A stretch of DNA of 64,000 nt. It comes from Tepidibacter mesophilus. Lineage in GTDB: Bacteria > Bacillota > Clostridia > Peptostreptococcales > Peptostreptococcaceae. Each line of letters begins with the position of its first letter. Position 1 is the stretch's first letter. The DNA is taken from the NCBI RefSeq assembly GCF_002724055.1, contig NZ_BDQY01000007.1:51371-115370 (forward strand), read 5' to 3'. The notes below the pieces were generated by a model. It did no database searches. It saw only the letters and a list, made by a program, of their open reading frames with translations, and was not told where the DNA came from. The position numbers and the translations under genes are program-made. This document shows, one piece after another, positions 36,657 to 44,838 of this stretch.

Positions 36657-36690
36657 ATACAAGGCAGTCGAAGTATCTTCTGCCTTGTAT
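36657..36690 (-). terminator. Hairpin between the AhpD-like gene and lpd
   Basis: ATACAAGGCAG / CTGCCTTGTAT stem with weak T-run. It may end most transcripts after the AhpD-like gene or act as a partial terminator inside one operon. Confidence 0.55.
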
Positions 36691-36704
36691 TCAATGCTTA
36701 AATA

Positions 36705-37058
36705 TTATTTAAAATCTTTTTCAAATTCATCAATTGAATCTTTTAAAAGTGTTGCACTGTATGCCATGGCAGGTCCCCCACCAAAAGCTACTGATACCAT
36801 TGCAGCCTCCATAATTTCTTCACGCGTAGCTCCAGCTTCTAAGGCTTTATATGCATGGAACACTATACAATATTCACAACGATTATAAACACCAATAGCT
36901 ACACTTATTAACTCTTTAGCTTTTGTATCAAGTTTTCCTGGTTTATAAGCTGATCCTAATAATCCCATGAAAGCGTTTACTTGTTCTCCATTAGTTTGAC
37001 CTATATCTTGTAGTCCTCCCATAAATGCATTCAATAGTTCTCTTGGATTTTTTTTCAT
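36705..37058 (-). CDS. AhpD-like carboxymuconolactone decarboxylase family protein
   Basis: The 117-residue all-helical protein has the AhpD-type redox motif CEYCIVFH (Cys61, Cys64, His68) with the partner Glu in KAKELISVAIG (Glu49). AhpD-like proteins reduce peroxiredoxins with electrons from a lipoylated protein and Lpd, as shown in Mycobacterium tuberculosis. Here the next genes encode a lipoyl-bearing Lpd and a lipoate ligase, which makes such a system attractive. The CXXC motif argues against a decarboxylase role. A sigma-A promoter and inverted repeat lie upstream. Confidence 0.9.
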   Translation of the reverse strand: MKKNPRELLNAFMGGLQDIGQTNGEQVNAFMGLLGSAYKPGKLDTKAKELISVAIGVYNRCEYCIVFHAYKALEAGATREEIMEAAMVSVAFGGGPAMAYSATLLKDSIDEFEKDFK

Positions 37059-37087
37059 TTTTATTCCCCCTATATTTCATTTTAGTT

Positions 37088-37113
37088 GTTATGCTAACTA
37101 TTAGCTTAGCAAC
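37088..37113 (-). promoter_or_regulatory. Candidate MarR operator before the AhpD-like gene
   Basis: An inverted repeat, GCTAAcTATTAGC inside the longer imperfect GTTATGCTAA...TTAGCTTAGCAAC, lies just downstream of the -10 element, between the MarR gene and the AhpD-like gene. The position fits repression by the MarR protein. Confidence 0.5.
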
Positions 37114-37127
37114 TTATTATTGTTTAA

Positions 37128-37156
37128 ATTATAACACCACGTATTTAATAAAGCAA
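37128..37156 (-). promoter_or_regulatory. Sigma-A promoter of the AhpD-like gene operon
   Basis: TTGCTT (37151-37156), 17-bp spacer, perfect TATAAT (37128-37133) on the minus strand, 70 bases before the start codon. Confidence 0.7.
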
Positions 37157-37203
37157 CACTTTTATCCACAATTTTACAAACTATTGTATATTGAATAATA
37201 TAC

Positions 37204-37635
37204 TTATTCACTAATTTGTGCATTTTCAACTAATTTATTGAGTACTTTTTTAAATATTTCCATCTCCTCATCAGATATATCTCTGACAATCAAATTACTA
37301 AACTCTTCACCAAAAGGTAATAATTCTTCTCTTCTATTCTTTCCCAGTTCAGTTAAGCATATATATGTAATCCTTCTATCTTTTATATCTTTTTCACGCC
37401 TAACATACCCTTCTTTTTCCATTCTATCAATTAACCTTACCATAGTAGATTTTTTTATATCCATCTTTTCGGCTAATTCACTTTGATTAATATATTCATA
37501 TTTACCTAAAAAATATAAAGCTATCCACTGACCTCTAGTAACTTCATAATAGCTTAGCTTTTCATTAAAAACATCCGAAATTTTTTTCGAAACTTTATTT
37601 GTTATAAATCCAACGCAATCATCAAGCTTAAACAT
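37204..37635 (-). CDS. MarR family transcriptional regulator
   Basis: The 143-residue winged-helix protein has the MarR core: TRGQWIALYFLGKYEYINQSELAEKMDIKKSTMVRLIDRMEKEGYVRRE, then DRRITYICLTELG. A Cys at residue 7 lies in the first helix, near the position of the sensing Cys of OhrR, so thiol-oxidation sensing is possible; a second Cys is in the wing strand. It reads into the AhpD-like gene with an inverted repeat between. It likely represses the AhpD-like, lpd and lplA genes and perhaps itself. Confidence 0.9.
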   Translation of the reverse strand: MFKLDDCVGFITNKVSKKISDVFNEKLSYYEVTRGQWIALYFLGKYEYINQSELAEKMDIKKSTMVRLIDRMEKEGYVRREKDIKDRRITYICLTELGKNRREELLPFGEEFSNLIVRDISDEEMEIFKKVLNKLVENAQISE

Positions 37636-37914
37636 TCTTTTCCTCCTAACAATATTTATTATTATATTTTATATATTTAACAAATGTATGACATTAAATT
37701 TTATTTTATCCGAAAACTAAAAGTTTTAAAACTCCACCTGAATTAAGTTTCACTTTATAATAACATATTTTTATTTTTAATACATTCCAAATCTCCTATA
37801 AAAAGTTTTTATTATAGTCTTCCCCCCTTACCTTCTCATCCATTTTTTTCTTAAATATATAAGCTTCCAATTTACTCTTAAAAGTGTTATTATAATTTAT
37901 ACAATGTAAATTAA

Positions 37915-37952
37915 GACAGTTCGTAACCATCCTGTCTATAAACAAAACTAGG
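37915..37952 (+). promoter_or_regulatory. preQ1-I riboswitch
   Basis: A compact preQ1-I aptamer: stem GACAG / CTGTC enclosing the TTCGTAACCATC loop, then the A-rich tail TATAAACAAAACTAGGA, which forms the pseudoknot in this class. It precedes the queuosine precursor operon and two terminator-like hairpins. Binding of preQ1 should shut the operon off. Confidence 0.93.
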
Positions 37953-38009
37953 ACCAACTTACCGTTTAGGGTGGTTTTTTTGTTTATGGGGCAGTTATGC
38001 CCTTTTTTT
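37953..38009 (+). terminator. Two tandem terminators of the preQ1 riboswitch leader
   Basis: The first hairpin (37953-37980) pairs ACCAACTTA with TTAGGGTGGT and ends in seven T. The second (37988-38009) is GGGCA/TGCCC followed by seven T. Two terminators in a row before the start codon suggest tight off-state control. Confidence 0.75.
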
Positions 38010-38044
38010 GTGTCCTTTTTTAAATTATAAGGAGGCTTAACATA

Positions 38045-39043
38045 GTGAAAAAAATAGGTTTAACAACTACAGTTCCTGTAGAAGTACTCATAGCATCAGG
38101 ATATACCCCAATAGATTTAAATAATCTCTTTATAACTTCTAAAGACTATTCAACTTATATTGATATAGCAGAAAGAGATGGTTTTCCTAAAAGTATGTGT
38201 GCCTGGATAAAAGGAATTTACGGAGCGTGTATAGATAATAATATAAACGAAATAATCGGAGTTATGGAAGGGGATTGTTCTAATACAAAAGCTCTTATAG
38301 AAGTATTAGAATTAAGAGGAATTAAAGTATACCCCTTTTCATTTCCACACAGCCACAAAAAAGAAGATGTAAAAAAAGAACTAGATAAGTTCATGGATAT
38401 TTTTAATGTAAATCTACAAGAAGTTGAAAAAATAAGAACTAGATTAAATAAAATTAGAAACTTAGCTAAGGAAATTGATAAGTTAACATATATAGATAGT
38501 AAATCAAGTGGTTTCGAAAACCACTTATATCAAGTAAGTTTAAGTGATTTAAATGGAAATGTTGATACTTTCGAATCTGAACTTAAAGATGTTATTTTTA
38601 ACATCAAAAAAAGACAACCTCTAAATAAAAAACTTAGATTAGGTTATCTTGGTGTTCCTCCTATGACTGATGATATATATGAATTTGTTCAAAACTTCAA
38701 TGCATCTTTTGTATATAACGAGGTTCAAAGAGAATTTGCTTTTCCAAGAGCAGACAAAGCTGCAAATATATATGAGCAGTATTATGATTACACCTATCCA
38801 TATGATACTGAGTTTAGAATCATAGAGTTGAAAAATGAGATTAGCGAAAGAAAGTTAGATGGAATAATACATTATACACAAGCTTTTTGCTATAGAGCAG
38901 TTGAAGATATCGTTTTAAAACAAAAACTAGATATTCCTATTCTTAATATTGAAGGAGATAAGTTAAATACTCTTGATGCTAGGACAAAACTTAGAATTGA
39001 AGCTTTTCTTGATATGCTGTTGGATTTGAAGGAGGAAAATTAA
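38045..39043 (+). CDS. 2-hydroxyacyl-CoA dehydratase subunit D / double-cubane-type protein in the queuosine operon
   Basis: The 332-residue protein matches the HgdB/BcrC/double-cubane family in layout: N-terminal cluster-binding half with Cys52, Cys62 and Cys78 (SMCAWIKG, GACIDN, GDCSN), then a second Rossmann-like half with GYLGVPPMTDDIYEF and Cys282 in QAFCYRAVEDIVLKQ. Such proteins hold iron-sulfur clusters and perform ATP-driven low-potential reductions. The next gene encodes the matching ATPase activase. Both head a preQ0 operon under a preQ1 riboswitch, so the natural substrate is probably a 7-deazaguanine compound. GTG start with AAGGAGG nine bases upstream. It has fewer Cys than fermentative dehydratases. 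Confidence 0.85.
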   Translation: MKKIGLTTTVPVEVLIASGYTPIDLNNLFITSKDYSTYIDIAERDGFPKSMCAWIKGIYGACIDNNINEIIGVMEGDCSNTKALIEVLELRGIKVYPFSFPHSHKKEDVKKELDKFMDIFNVNLQEVEKIRTRLNKIRNLAKEIDKLTYIDSKSSGFENHLYQVSLSDLNGNVDTFESELKDVIFNIKKRQPLNKKLRLGYLGVPPMTDDIYEFVQNFNASFVYNEVQREFAFPRADKAANIYEQYYDYTYPYDTEFRIIELKNEISERKLDGIIHYTQAFCYRAVEDIVLKQKLDIPILNIEGDKLNTLDARTKLRIEAFLDMLLDLKEEN

Positions 39044-39811
39044 ATGAGAATTTTAGGCATAGATCTTGGAAGCCGAGAAGTTAAAATTACTGTAATGGAA
39101 AACAATAAAATAATAAAAAAGCTAAAAGTTAGTACAATGTCTTTTTATAGAGACTATTGCAATTATGATGGTAAAGTTACAGTAGCTTTAAATAAATTAA
39201 ATATAGATGATATTGATATAGCTGTATCTACAGGGTATGGTAGAAACAATACTGATTTAAATAAATTCACACCTATAAATGAGATAAAAGCGCATGTTTA
39301 TGGTGGATTCTATCAAACAGGCTTAAAAGATTTTATACTTCTAGATATAGGTGGACAAGATGTTAAAGTTGTCAAAGTTGAAAAAGGAATTACAACAGAT
39401 TTAGAGCTTAATGAAAAATGTGCTGCTTCATGTGGTAGATATTTAGAAAATATGGCAAATGTACTTGAAATATCTATTGATGATATGAGTAAAGAGTACC
39501 AAAATCCAGTAGAGCTAAATTCAACATGTGCCGTATTTTCCGAATCTGAATTAATAGGGAAAATAGCTGAGGGTGTTAGTATAGAAAGCTTATGCGCAGG
39601 AGTTAATCATTCATTATATAAAAGATTAAGTCCCCTCTTGACAAAATTTAAAGGAAGAAAATTAGTTTTAACTGGTGGAGTTGCTAACAACGCTGCTATA
39701 AAAGAATATTTGAAAAAAGATTATGACGAAGTCATCCAAGTTGAAGACCCTCAATTCAATGGAGCAATAGGGTGCTGCTATTATGGAAGTAAATTTAGGA
39801 GGAATTATTAA
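39044..39811 (+). CDS. Acyl-CoA dehydratase activase-type ATPase (HgdC/BcrC-activator family) in the queuosine operon
   Basis: The 255-residue ASKHA-fold ATPase has phosphate loops GIDLGSREVK and LLDIGGQDVKVV, TGYGR, the cluster-binding Cys pair in NEKCAASCGRYLE and NSTCAVFSESELIGKIAEG, and the adenosine motif TGGVANNAAI. Members are homodimers with one [4Fe-4S] cluster that inject electrons into a partner at the cost of ATP. The start directly follows the partner's stop (TAAATG), so translation is coupled. It should drive the D-type protein encoded before it, with ferredoxin or flavodoxin as the electron source. Confidence 0.9.
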   Translation: MRILGIDLGSREVKITVMENNKIIKKLKVSTMSFYRDYCNYDGKVTVALNKLNIDDIDIAVSTGYGRNNTDLNKFTPINEIKAHVYGGFYQTGLKDFILLDIGGQDVKVVKVEKGITTDLELNEKCAASCGRYLENMANVLEISIDDMSKEYQNPVELNSTCAVFSESELIGKIAEGVSIESLCAGVNHSLYKRLSPLLTKFKGRKLVLTGGVANNAAIKEYLKKDYDEVIQVEDPQFNGAIGCCYYGSKFRRNY

Positions 39812-40242
39812 TGTATATATTAAAAGCAGAACACAGTTTTGATAGTGCTCATTTTCTCGCAAATTATGAGGGAAAATGTAGCAATATCCATGGTCATAGA
39901 TGGAGAGTAGAAATCGAAGTACAATCAGAGTCATTAATTAATGGTGGACAGTTAGATGGTATGGTAATAGATTTTGGAGATTTAAAAAAAGATGTTAAAG
40001 AAATAGTAGATTACTATGATCATGCCTTAATAATACAAGAAAATACTATGAGAAAAGAAACTTTACAATGTCTATCACAAGATGGATTTAGAATATTAGA
40101 AGTTAAATTTAGACCAACGGCAGAAAACTTCTCATTCTTTTTCTTTAACTATATGAAGGAAAAAGGATACAACGTAAAAAAAGCTACTGTTTATGAAACT
40201 CCTACTAATAGCTCTACGTACGAAGAATGTGAGGTGAAGTAG
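39811..40242 (+). CDS. queD: 6-carboxy-5,6,7,8-tetrahydropterin synthase
   Basis: The 143-residue enzyme has the zinc ligands His in FDSAHFL and HGH in CSNIHGHRW, catalytic Cys in CSNIHGH, and substrate Glu in RPTAENFSFFF. It turns 7,8-dihydroneopterin triphosphate into 6-carboxytetrahydropterin, the second step to preQ0. It overlaps the activase stop by one base. The extended spacer (GQLDGMVIDFGDLK, DHALIIQ) matches QueD and not 6-pyruvoyl-tetrahydropterin synthase. Confidence 0.95.
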   Translation: MYILKAEHSFDSAHFLANYEGKCSNIHGHRWRVEIEVQSESLINGGQLDGMVIDFGDLKKDVKEIVDYYDHALIIQENTMRKETLQCLSQDGFRILEVKFRPTAENFSFFFFNYMKEKGYNVKKATVYETPTNSSTYEECEVK

Positions 40243-40243
40243 T

Positions 40244-40909
40244 ATGGATTTTAAAGTAGTTGAAAAGTTTGTAAGTATTAATGGTGAAGGTCGTTTATCT
40301 GGTCAATTAGCTGTATTCATAAGATTTGCAGGATGCAATTTAGATTGCAGTTATTGTGATACAAAGTGGGCTAACGAAGAAAATGTTGAATACCAATTAA
40401 TGAATGAGCAAGAAATATATGAATATATAAAATCTACTAAAGTTAATAACGTTACATTAACAGGTGGTGAACCTCTACTTCAAAATAATCTTATAGAATT
40501 ATTAAATCTATTATCCAAAGATGATAATCTTCTAGTTGAAATAGAAACAAATGGCAGTGTATCTTTAAAAGAATTTATAGATATAAAAAATCCACCTAGA
40601 TTTACAATGGATTATAAACTACCTTCAAGTAATATGGAAAATAAAATGTTAATTGATAATTTTAAATATTTAACTAAGAATGATACAGTTAAATTTGTAG
40701 CCGGTAGTATTGATGATTTAGAAAAATCCAAGTATATAATTGATCAATATAATTTAGTAAATAAAACAAATGTATATATAAGTCCAGTATTTAGCAACAT
40801 TCATATGGCTGATATTGTTGAATTCATGAAAAAACACAATATGAATAAAGTTACTCTACAAGTACAACTTCACAAAATAATATGGAATCCTAATGAAAGA
40901 GGTGTATAA
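40244..40909 (+). CDS. queE: 7-carboxy-7-deazaguanine synthase, radical SAM
   Basis: The 221-residue radical SAM enzyme has the cluster motif CNLDCSYC (CX3CX2C) in [17 protein letters not shown] and [10 protein letters not shown]. The N-terminal [22 protein letters not shown] is typical of QueE. It rearranges 6-carboxytetrahydropterin to 7-carboxy-7-deazaguanine with SAM and magnesium. It starts one base after queD ends, and folE follows five bases later, so the step order matches the operon order. Confidence 0.95.
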   Translation: MDFKVVEKFVSINGEGRLSGQLAVFIRFAGCNLDCSYCDTKWANEENVEYQLMNEQEIYEYIKSTKVNNVTLTGGEPLLQNNLIELLNLLSKDDNLLVEIETNGSVSLKEFIDIKNPPRFTMDYKLPSSNMENKMLIDNFKYLTKNDTVKFVAGSIDDLEKSKYIIDQYNLVNKTNVYISPVFSNIHMADIVEFMKKHNMNKVTLQVQLHKIIWNPNERGV

Positions 40910-40914
40910 ATCCA

Positions 40915-41502
40915 ATGGATATCAATTTAAAAGAAATTGAAAAACACATACGAGGAATTTTAATAGCTTTAGGTGAAAATCCAGATAGAGAAGGTCTAAA
41001 AGATACTCCTAAACGTGTTGCCAAGATGTACGCAGAGGTATTCAAAGGGCAATCTTATACAAATCAAGACATTGCAGAAATGTTTGGTAAAACATTTGAA
41101 GATGATTTGAGTATACACGAGGATAATAATGATATGGTTTTTATGAAAAACATTGAAATTTTTAGTCATTGCGAACACCATTTAGCTTTAATGTACAATA
41201 TGAAGGTGGCAGTTGCATATATTCCAAAAGATAAAGTAATTGGCCTTAGTAAGATTGCTAGAATTGCTGATCTTGTTGGACGTAGATTACAGCTACAAGA
41301 AAGAATAGGAACGGATATAGCAGAGATTATACAGATAATAACCGATTCTGACGATGTAGCAGTTATTATTGAAGGCGAACATGGATGTATGACAACTAGA
41401 GGTATAAAAAAGACTAATGCACAAACAATCACAACTACATTAAGAGGAAAATTTAAAACTGACGCACCTTTACAAAACAACCTAATGATGATGTATAAAT
41501 AG
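40915..41502 (+). CDS. folE: GTP cyclohydrolase I
   Basis: The 195-residue enzyme has the signature [19 protein letters not shown] with zinc ligands Cys and His, and the third ligand Cys in [11 protein letters not shown]. It makes 7,8-dihydroneopterin triphosphate from GTP, the first step of both folate and queuosine synthesis. Placement between queE and queC, five bases after queE, and the preQ1 control show that this copy serves queuosine. [20 protein letters not shown] is the conserved C-terminal helix region. Confidence 0.96.
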   Translation: MDINLKEIEKHIRGILIALGENPDREGLKDTPKRVAKMYAEVFKGQSYTNQDIAEMFGKTFEDDLSIHEDNNDMVFMKNIEIFSHCEHHLALMYNMKVAVAYIPKDKVIGLSKIARIADLVGRRLQLQERIGTDIAEIIQIITDSDDVAVIIEGEHGCMTTRGIKKTNAQTITTTLRGKFKTDAPLQNNLMMMYK

Positions 41503-41533
41503 TATATATGAAATGAAAGGTAAGGTATATTAT

Positions 41534-42211
41534 ATGAATATAGAAGTAAATAAAGATAAAGCTGTAGTAGTATTTAGCGGTGGTCAAGATAGTACTACTT
41601 GTTTATTCTGGGCAAAGAAAAAATTTAAAGAAGTTATTGCAGTATCATTTGATTATGGTCAAAAGCATAAATTAGAATTAGAATGTGCTAGAGATATATG
41701 TAAAAAATATAATATCGAACATCATTGCTTAGATTTGAATCTATTAAATCAACTAGCACCAAATTCTTTAACAAGAACAGATATAGAGGTAGATAAAGAT
41801 TCTCCTACACAAGGAACTCCTAATTCATTTGTAGATGGAAGAAACTTATTATTTTTATCTTTTGTTGCAATATTTGCAAAGCAAAAAGAAGCAAATCATA
41901 TTATAACAGGTGTATCTCAAAGTGACTTTAGTGGATACCCTGACTGTAGAGATGTATTCATAAAATCTTTAAATGTTACATTAAATCTATCTATGGATTT
42001 TCAATTTGTAATTCATACTCCATTAATGTGGATTGATAAAGCTAAAACTTGGAAAATAGCAGACGATTTAGGTGTACTTGATATAGTTAAAAATGAAACT
42101 TTAACTTGCTATAATGGAATTAAAGGCAATGGATGTGGTGATTGCCCTGCATGTAAGTTAAGAAAAAATGGATATTTAGAGTTTAAAAAATTATATAATT
42201 TCTACACTTAA
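41534..42211 (+). CDS. queC: 7-cyano-7-deazaguanine (preQ0) synthase
   Basis: The 225-residue ATP-dependent amidase/nitrile synthase has the PP-loop [14 protein letters not shown] and the zinc site of four Cys in [19 protein letters not shown]. It converts 7-carboxy-7-deazaguanine to preQ0, the nitrile. The ATG at 41534 follows AAGG with a better spacing than the upstream ATG at 41513. It is the last gene of the operon, so the pathway encoded here stops at preQ0; no queF, tgt, queA or queG/queH gene is in the window. Confidence 0.95.
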   Translation: MNIEVNKDKAVVVFSGGQDSTTCLFWAKKKFKEVIAVSFDYGQKHKLELECARDICKKYNIEHHCLDLNLLNQLAPNSLTRTDIEVDKDSPTQGTPNSFVDGRNLLFLSFVAIFAKQKEANHIITGVSQSDFSGYPDCRDVFIKSLNVTLNLSMDFQFVIHTPLMWIDKAKTWKIADDLGVLDIVKNETLTCYNGIKGNGCGDCPACKLRKNGYLEFKKLYNFYT

Positions 42212-42231
42212 CAATAAATTCAAAAACAAAA

Positions 42232-42278
42232 TAACACCTACATTTAATTATTTTTATTTCTATACTCTGTAGGTGTTA
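42232..42278 (-). terminator. Terminator of the PocR-type two-component operon
   Basis: TAACACCTACA pairs with TGTAGGTGTTA across the end of the response-regulator gene. On the minus strand it is followed by TTTTGTTTTTG. It may also end the queC transcript. Confidence 0.6.
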
Positions 42279-43305
42279 TACCTTCTATTTTTTTGAAAAC
42301 TTTAGTGAAGTAGCCACATTCATAGTATCCAAGTTCTGATGCTATATTTACTATAGCTATATCTGTATTTTTAAGCATTTTCTTAGCTTTTTCTATCTTA
42401 TACTTAGTTACATAAGTTGTAAAATTCATTCCCATTTCTTTTTTAAATAGTTTGCTAAAGTAGTAAAGGCTTATATTTGAAATATTCGCTACCTCTTCTA
42501 GTAATATTTGTTCTCTGTAATTTTCTTCAATATATTTCAAAGCTGGTTCTATAATCTTATTTGAACATTTTAATCTTTCAATATCATTCTCCTTTGTTTC
42601 TGTATCACTTTCTAGTATTTCTTCAAATATTGATATTAACAAACTGCTTATATAAGTAGCAATAGTTTGTATACTTTCAAGAGATTTAAGTTCATAAAAA
42701 TATTCTTCTTCATTTGACCATTCATTATGTTTAAATCTAAATTTAGAAGCTATTTTCATCATTTTTTCTACAATCAACAGAATTTTCTGCCTAAAATAAT
42801 CTACATCTTCATTGCTAGCTATAATATAGCTTTCTATAATGCTATTTAGTAAAGCTTTAGCCTCATTTTTATCTTGTGATATAATTTTATCCATTAGCAA
42901 TAACTCTTTCATTTTAATTCTATTAATATTGATTTTCAAATTATAAAGCTGTATACTTAAGGCCTTTAATAAATTATCGCACTTAACAGGTTTTAAAATA
43001 TAATCTTTTACTCCCAAAGTTAACGCTTCATGGATTAAATCAAAATCATCATATGCAGTAAGTACAATAATCACAATATCTTCATTTTGATTTCTAATAA
43101 TTTTTGAAGCTTTTATTCCATCAATACCAGGCATCTTTATATCCATAAATATTATATCCGGCTTTAATTTTGAATTAAGCTCTATTGCCTCTCTGCCATT
43201 CTTAGCTTCTCCAACAATTGTTACTTGATCTTTAAATTTTTTCAACATTATTTTTAGTGCTTCGATTTCTAAGATTTCATCATCTACTAACAATATTTTA
43301 TACAT
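42244..43305 (-). CDS. AraC-type response regulator (YesN-like) of the glycerol locus
   Basis: The 353-residue regulator has a receiver domain (LLVDDEILE, phospho-site MDIKMPGIDG, Lys in DYILKPVKC), a helical linker of about 120 residues, and a C-terminal AraC DNA-binding domain of two helix-turn-helix units (LLEEVANISNISLYYFSKLFKKEMGMN and INIASELGYYECGYFTKVFKKIEGITPTEYR). It lies 20 bases after the PocR-kinase gene. The nearby glycerol operon has three identical 11-base sites before its promoter, which suit an AraC-type activator. Confidence 0.92.
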   Translation of the reverse strand: MYKILLVDDEILEIEALKIMLKKFKDQVTIVGEAKNGREAIELNSKLKPDIIFMDIKMPGIDGIKASKIIRNQNEDIVIIVLTAYDDFDLIHEALTLGVKDYILKPVKCDNLLKALSIQLYNLKININRIKMKELLLMDKIISQDKNEAKALLNSIIESYIIASNEDVDYFRQKILLIVEKMMKIASKFRFKHNEWSNEEEYFYELKSLESIQTIATYISSLLISIFEEILESDTETKENDIERLKCSNKIIEPALKYIEENYREQILLEEVANISNISLYYFSKLFKKEMGMNFTTYVTKYKIEKAKKMLKNTDIAIVNIASELGYYECGYFTKVFKKIEGITPTEYRNKNN

Positions 43306-43325
43306 CTCAGATCTCCTATCTATAA

Positions 43326-44549
43326 CTATTGTGGTAAAATAATTTTAACTTCTGTACCCTTATTAATTCTGCTAGTTATATTAATAGAATACCTATCCCC
43401 ATAATGATATGTCATTCTTTGTTTTATATTATTAATTCCTATTCCACTTGAAGTATTTCTTCTATAATCTTCTTCTTTTCCTAAATTTATTAATTCAAGC
43501 ATGCTATTTTCAATTCCTATTCCATCATCTTCTATACATATCACTACAGATTTGCCTGCTTCATAAATATTTATTTTTATAATTCCACCATCTTCTTTTA
43601 ACTCCAACCCATGTATTATAGCATTTTCTACAAAAGGTTGAACAATCATAAATGGAATTTTAACTTTTCTACATTCTGTTTCTATATCAATATAAAATTC
43701 TAATCTTGGTCCAAACCTCACTTTCTGAATCTGTAAATATGAAGTTACATAATTAATTACAGTTTCTAATGCTACCATCTTATCTACTTTCTTTAAAGTA
43801 TATCTAAGAATTTCTGCTAAATTACAGATGACTTCCTGAGTTTTTGGTGCTTTCTCAATTAAAGCCAATGTAGAAATACTATTTAATACATTAAATAAAA
43901 AATGAGGATTAACCTGAGATTGTAAAGCCTTTAATTGTGAATATTCCAATTCTTTTTCCATTTGGATTTTAGCTTTTTCAACCTCCATAAACTTAATATT
44001 TTTTTCATTAAGTTCCTGCTGTACTATTTTTAAAAGACTCTCATTTACAATATAGTTACTAATATGAAACATCATCTTAGCAATGGACTGAATTTTCCTA
44101 AAAGGAATAATCGGTAGTTTTTTATACATTTCCATAAGTTCTTCACCCGTTTTTATATCTGTATCACTTTGAACAACACGTTCTAGCTCTAAAAACTTAC
44201 TTTCTTCAGTTAAAACCTGTCCTGCCATTAATGCTCCTATATATTGACCCCTTACAATAATAGGTACTGCAAAATCTACTAACCTCATATGACATCTATA
44301 TATATATGTTTCGCCTTTTCTTGCTGCCTCAAGACCACCTCTTGAATCGCATCTTTCGCATAATTCTCCTAGTCTACTATCACTACGTATAATACTACAA
44401 AAATCAGTACGCCCACTGTGATTAGTTATAGGTTTTCCTCTATAATCTACTGTAATAATCGCTAATTCTGTTGCACTTGCAATATCATCCTGTATTTTTT
44501 GAAACATTTCAATATCTATAATATTTTCTAACCCAATTAAATAACTCAA
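43326..44549 (-). CDS. PocR-domain sensor histidine kinase
   Basis: The 407-residue kinase has an N-terminal PocR ligand domain (about 8-170; LAIITVDYRGKPITNHSG, CERCDSRGGLEAARKGETYIYRCHMRLVDFAVPI), a coiled coil near 190-220, then a LytS/YesM-type kinase domain with the His box SQVNPHFLFNVLNSIS and the ATP motifs DDGIGIENSM and SGIGINNIKQR. PocR domains sense propanediols or related small molecules. A TTG start at 44549 after AAGGAG by six bases is preferred; the ATG at 44627 has no ribosome site. It is likely cytosolic and reports glycerol or diol status. Confidence 0.9.
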   Translation of the reverse strand: MSYLIGLENIIDIEMFQKIQDDIASATELAIITVDYRGKPITNHSGRTDFCSIIRSDSRLGELCERCDSRGGLEAARKGETYIYRCHMRLVDFAVPIIVRGQYIGALMAGQVLTEESKFLELERVVQSDTDIKTGEELMEMYKKLPIIPFRKIQSIAKMMFHISNYIVNESLLKIVQQELNEKNIKFMEVEKAKIQMEKELEYSQLKALQSQVNPHFLFNVLNSISTLALIEKAPKTQEVICNLAEILRYTLKKVDKMVALETVINYVTSYLQIQKVRFGPRLEFYIDIETECRKVKIPFMIVQPFVENAIIHGLELKEDGGIIKINIYEAGKSVVICIEDDGIGIENSMLELINLGKEEDYRRNTSSGIGINNIKQRMTYHYGDRYSINITSRINKGTEVKIILPQ

Positions 44550-44691
44550 TATTTTCTCCTTATAAGTAATTTTTTGATTAACATAAAGTACTAAGTTAAT
44601 TATATTAATAACAAACATAAAAATCAATAAATAGCACTAATGGTATATAATTAATATTTCTGATTGCTTTAAAATAACTATTTTACTAATG

Positions 44692-44749
44692 AAAAAAGAA
44701 TCTTCTTGTAATTTAATCAATGCTGAAAAATATATACAAGAAGATTCTC
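44692..44749 (-). terminator. Terminator after the aquaporin pseudogene
   Basis: AAGAATCTTCTTGTA and TACAAGAAGATTCT form the stem with a 24-base loop; the minus-strand T-run is TTTTTTC. It ends the glycerol operon. Confidence 0.75.
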
Positions 44750-44838
44750 ATTATATTACTTAATACATCTAGCTTTTAAAACTTATCCTAAATAATTACT
44801 GTGTACAACTAGCTTTAGAAGATTATATTGTAGCTTAT

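Noticed and set aside
38045..39811. The HgdB/HgdC-like pair as a fermentative 2-hydroxyglutaryl-CoA or lactoyl-CoA dehydratase.
   Set aside because: Such enzymes have two D-type subunits and neighbouring CoA transferase or acyl-CoA dehydrogenase genes. Here there is one subunit, few Cys and only queuosine genes behind a preQ1 riboswitch.
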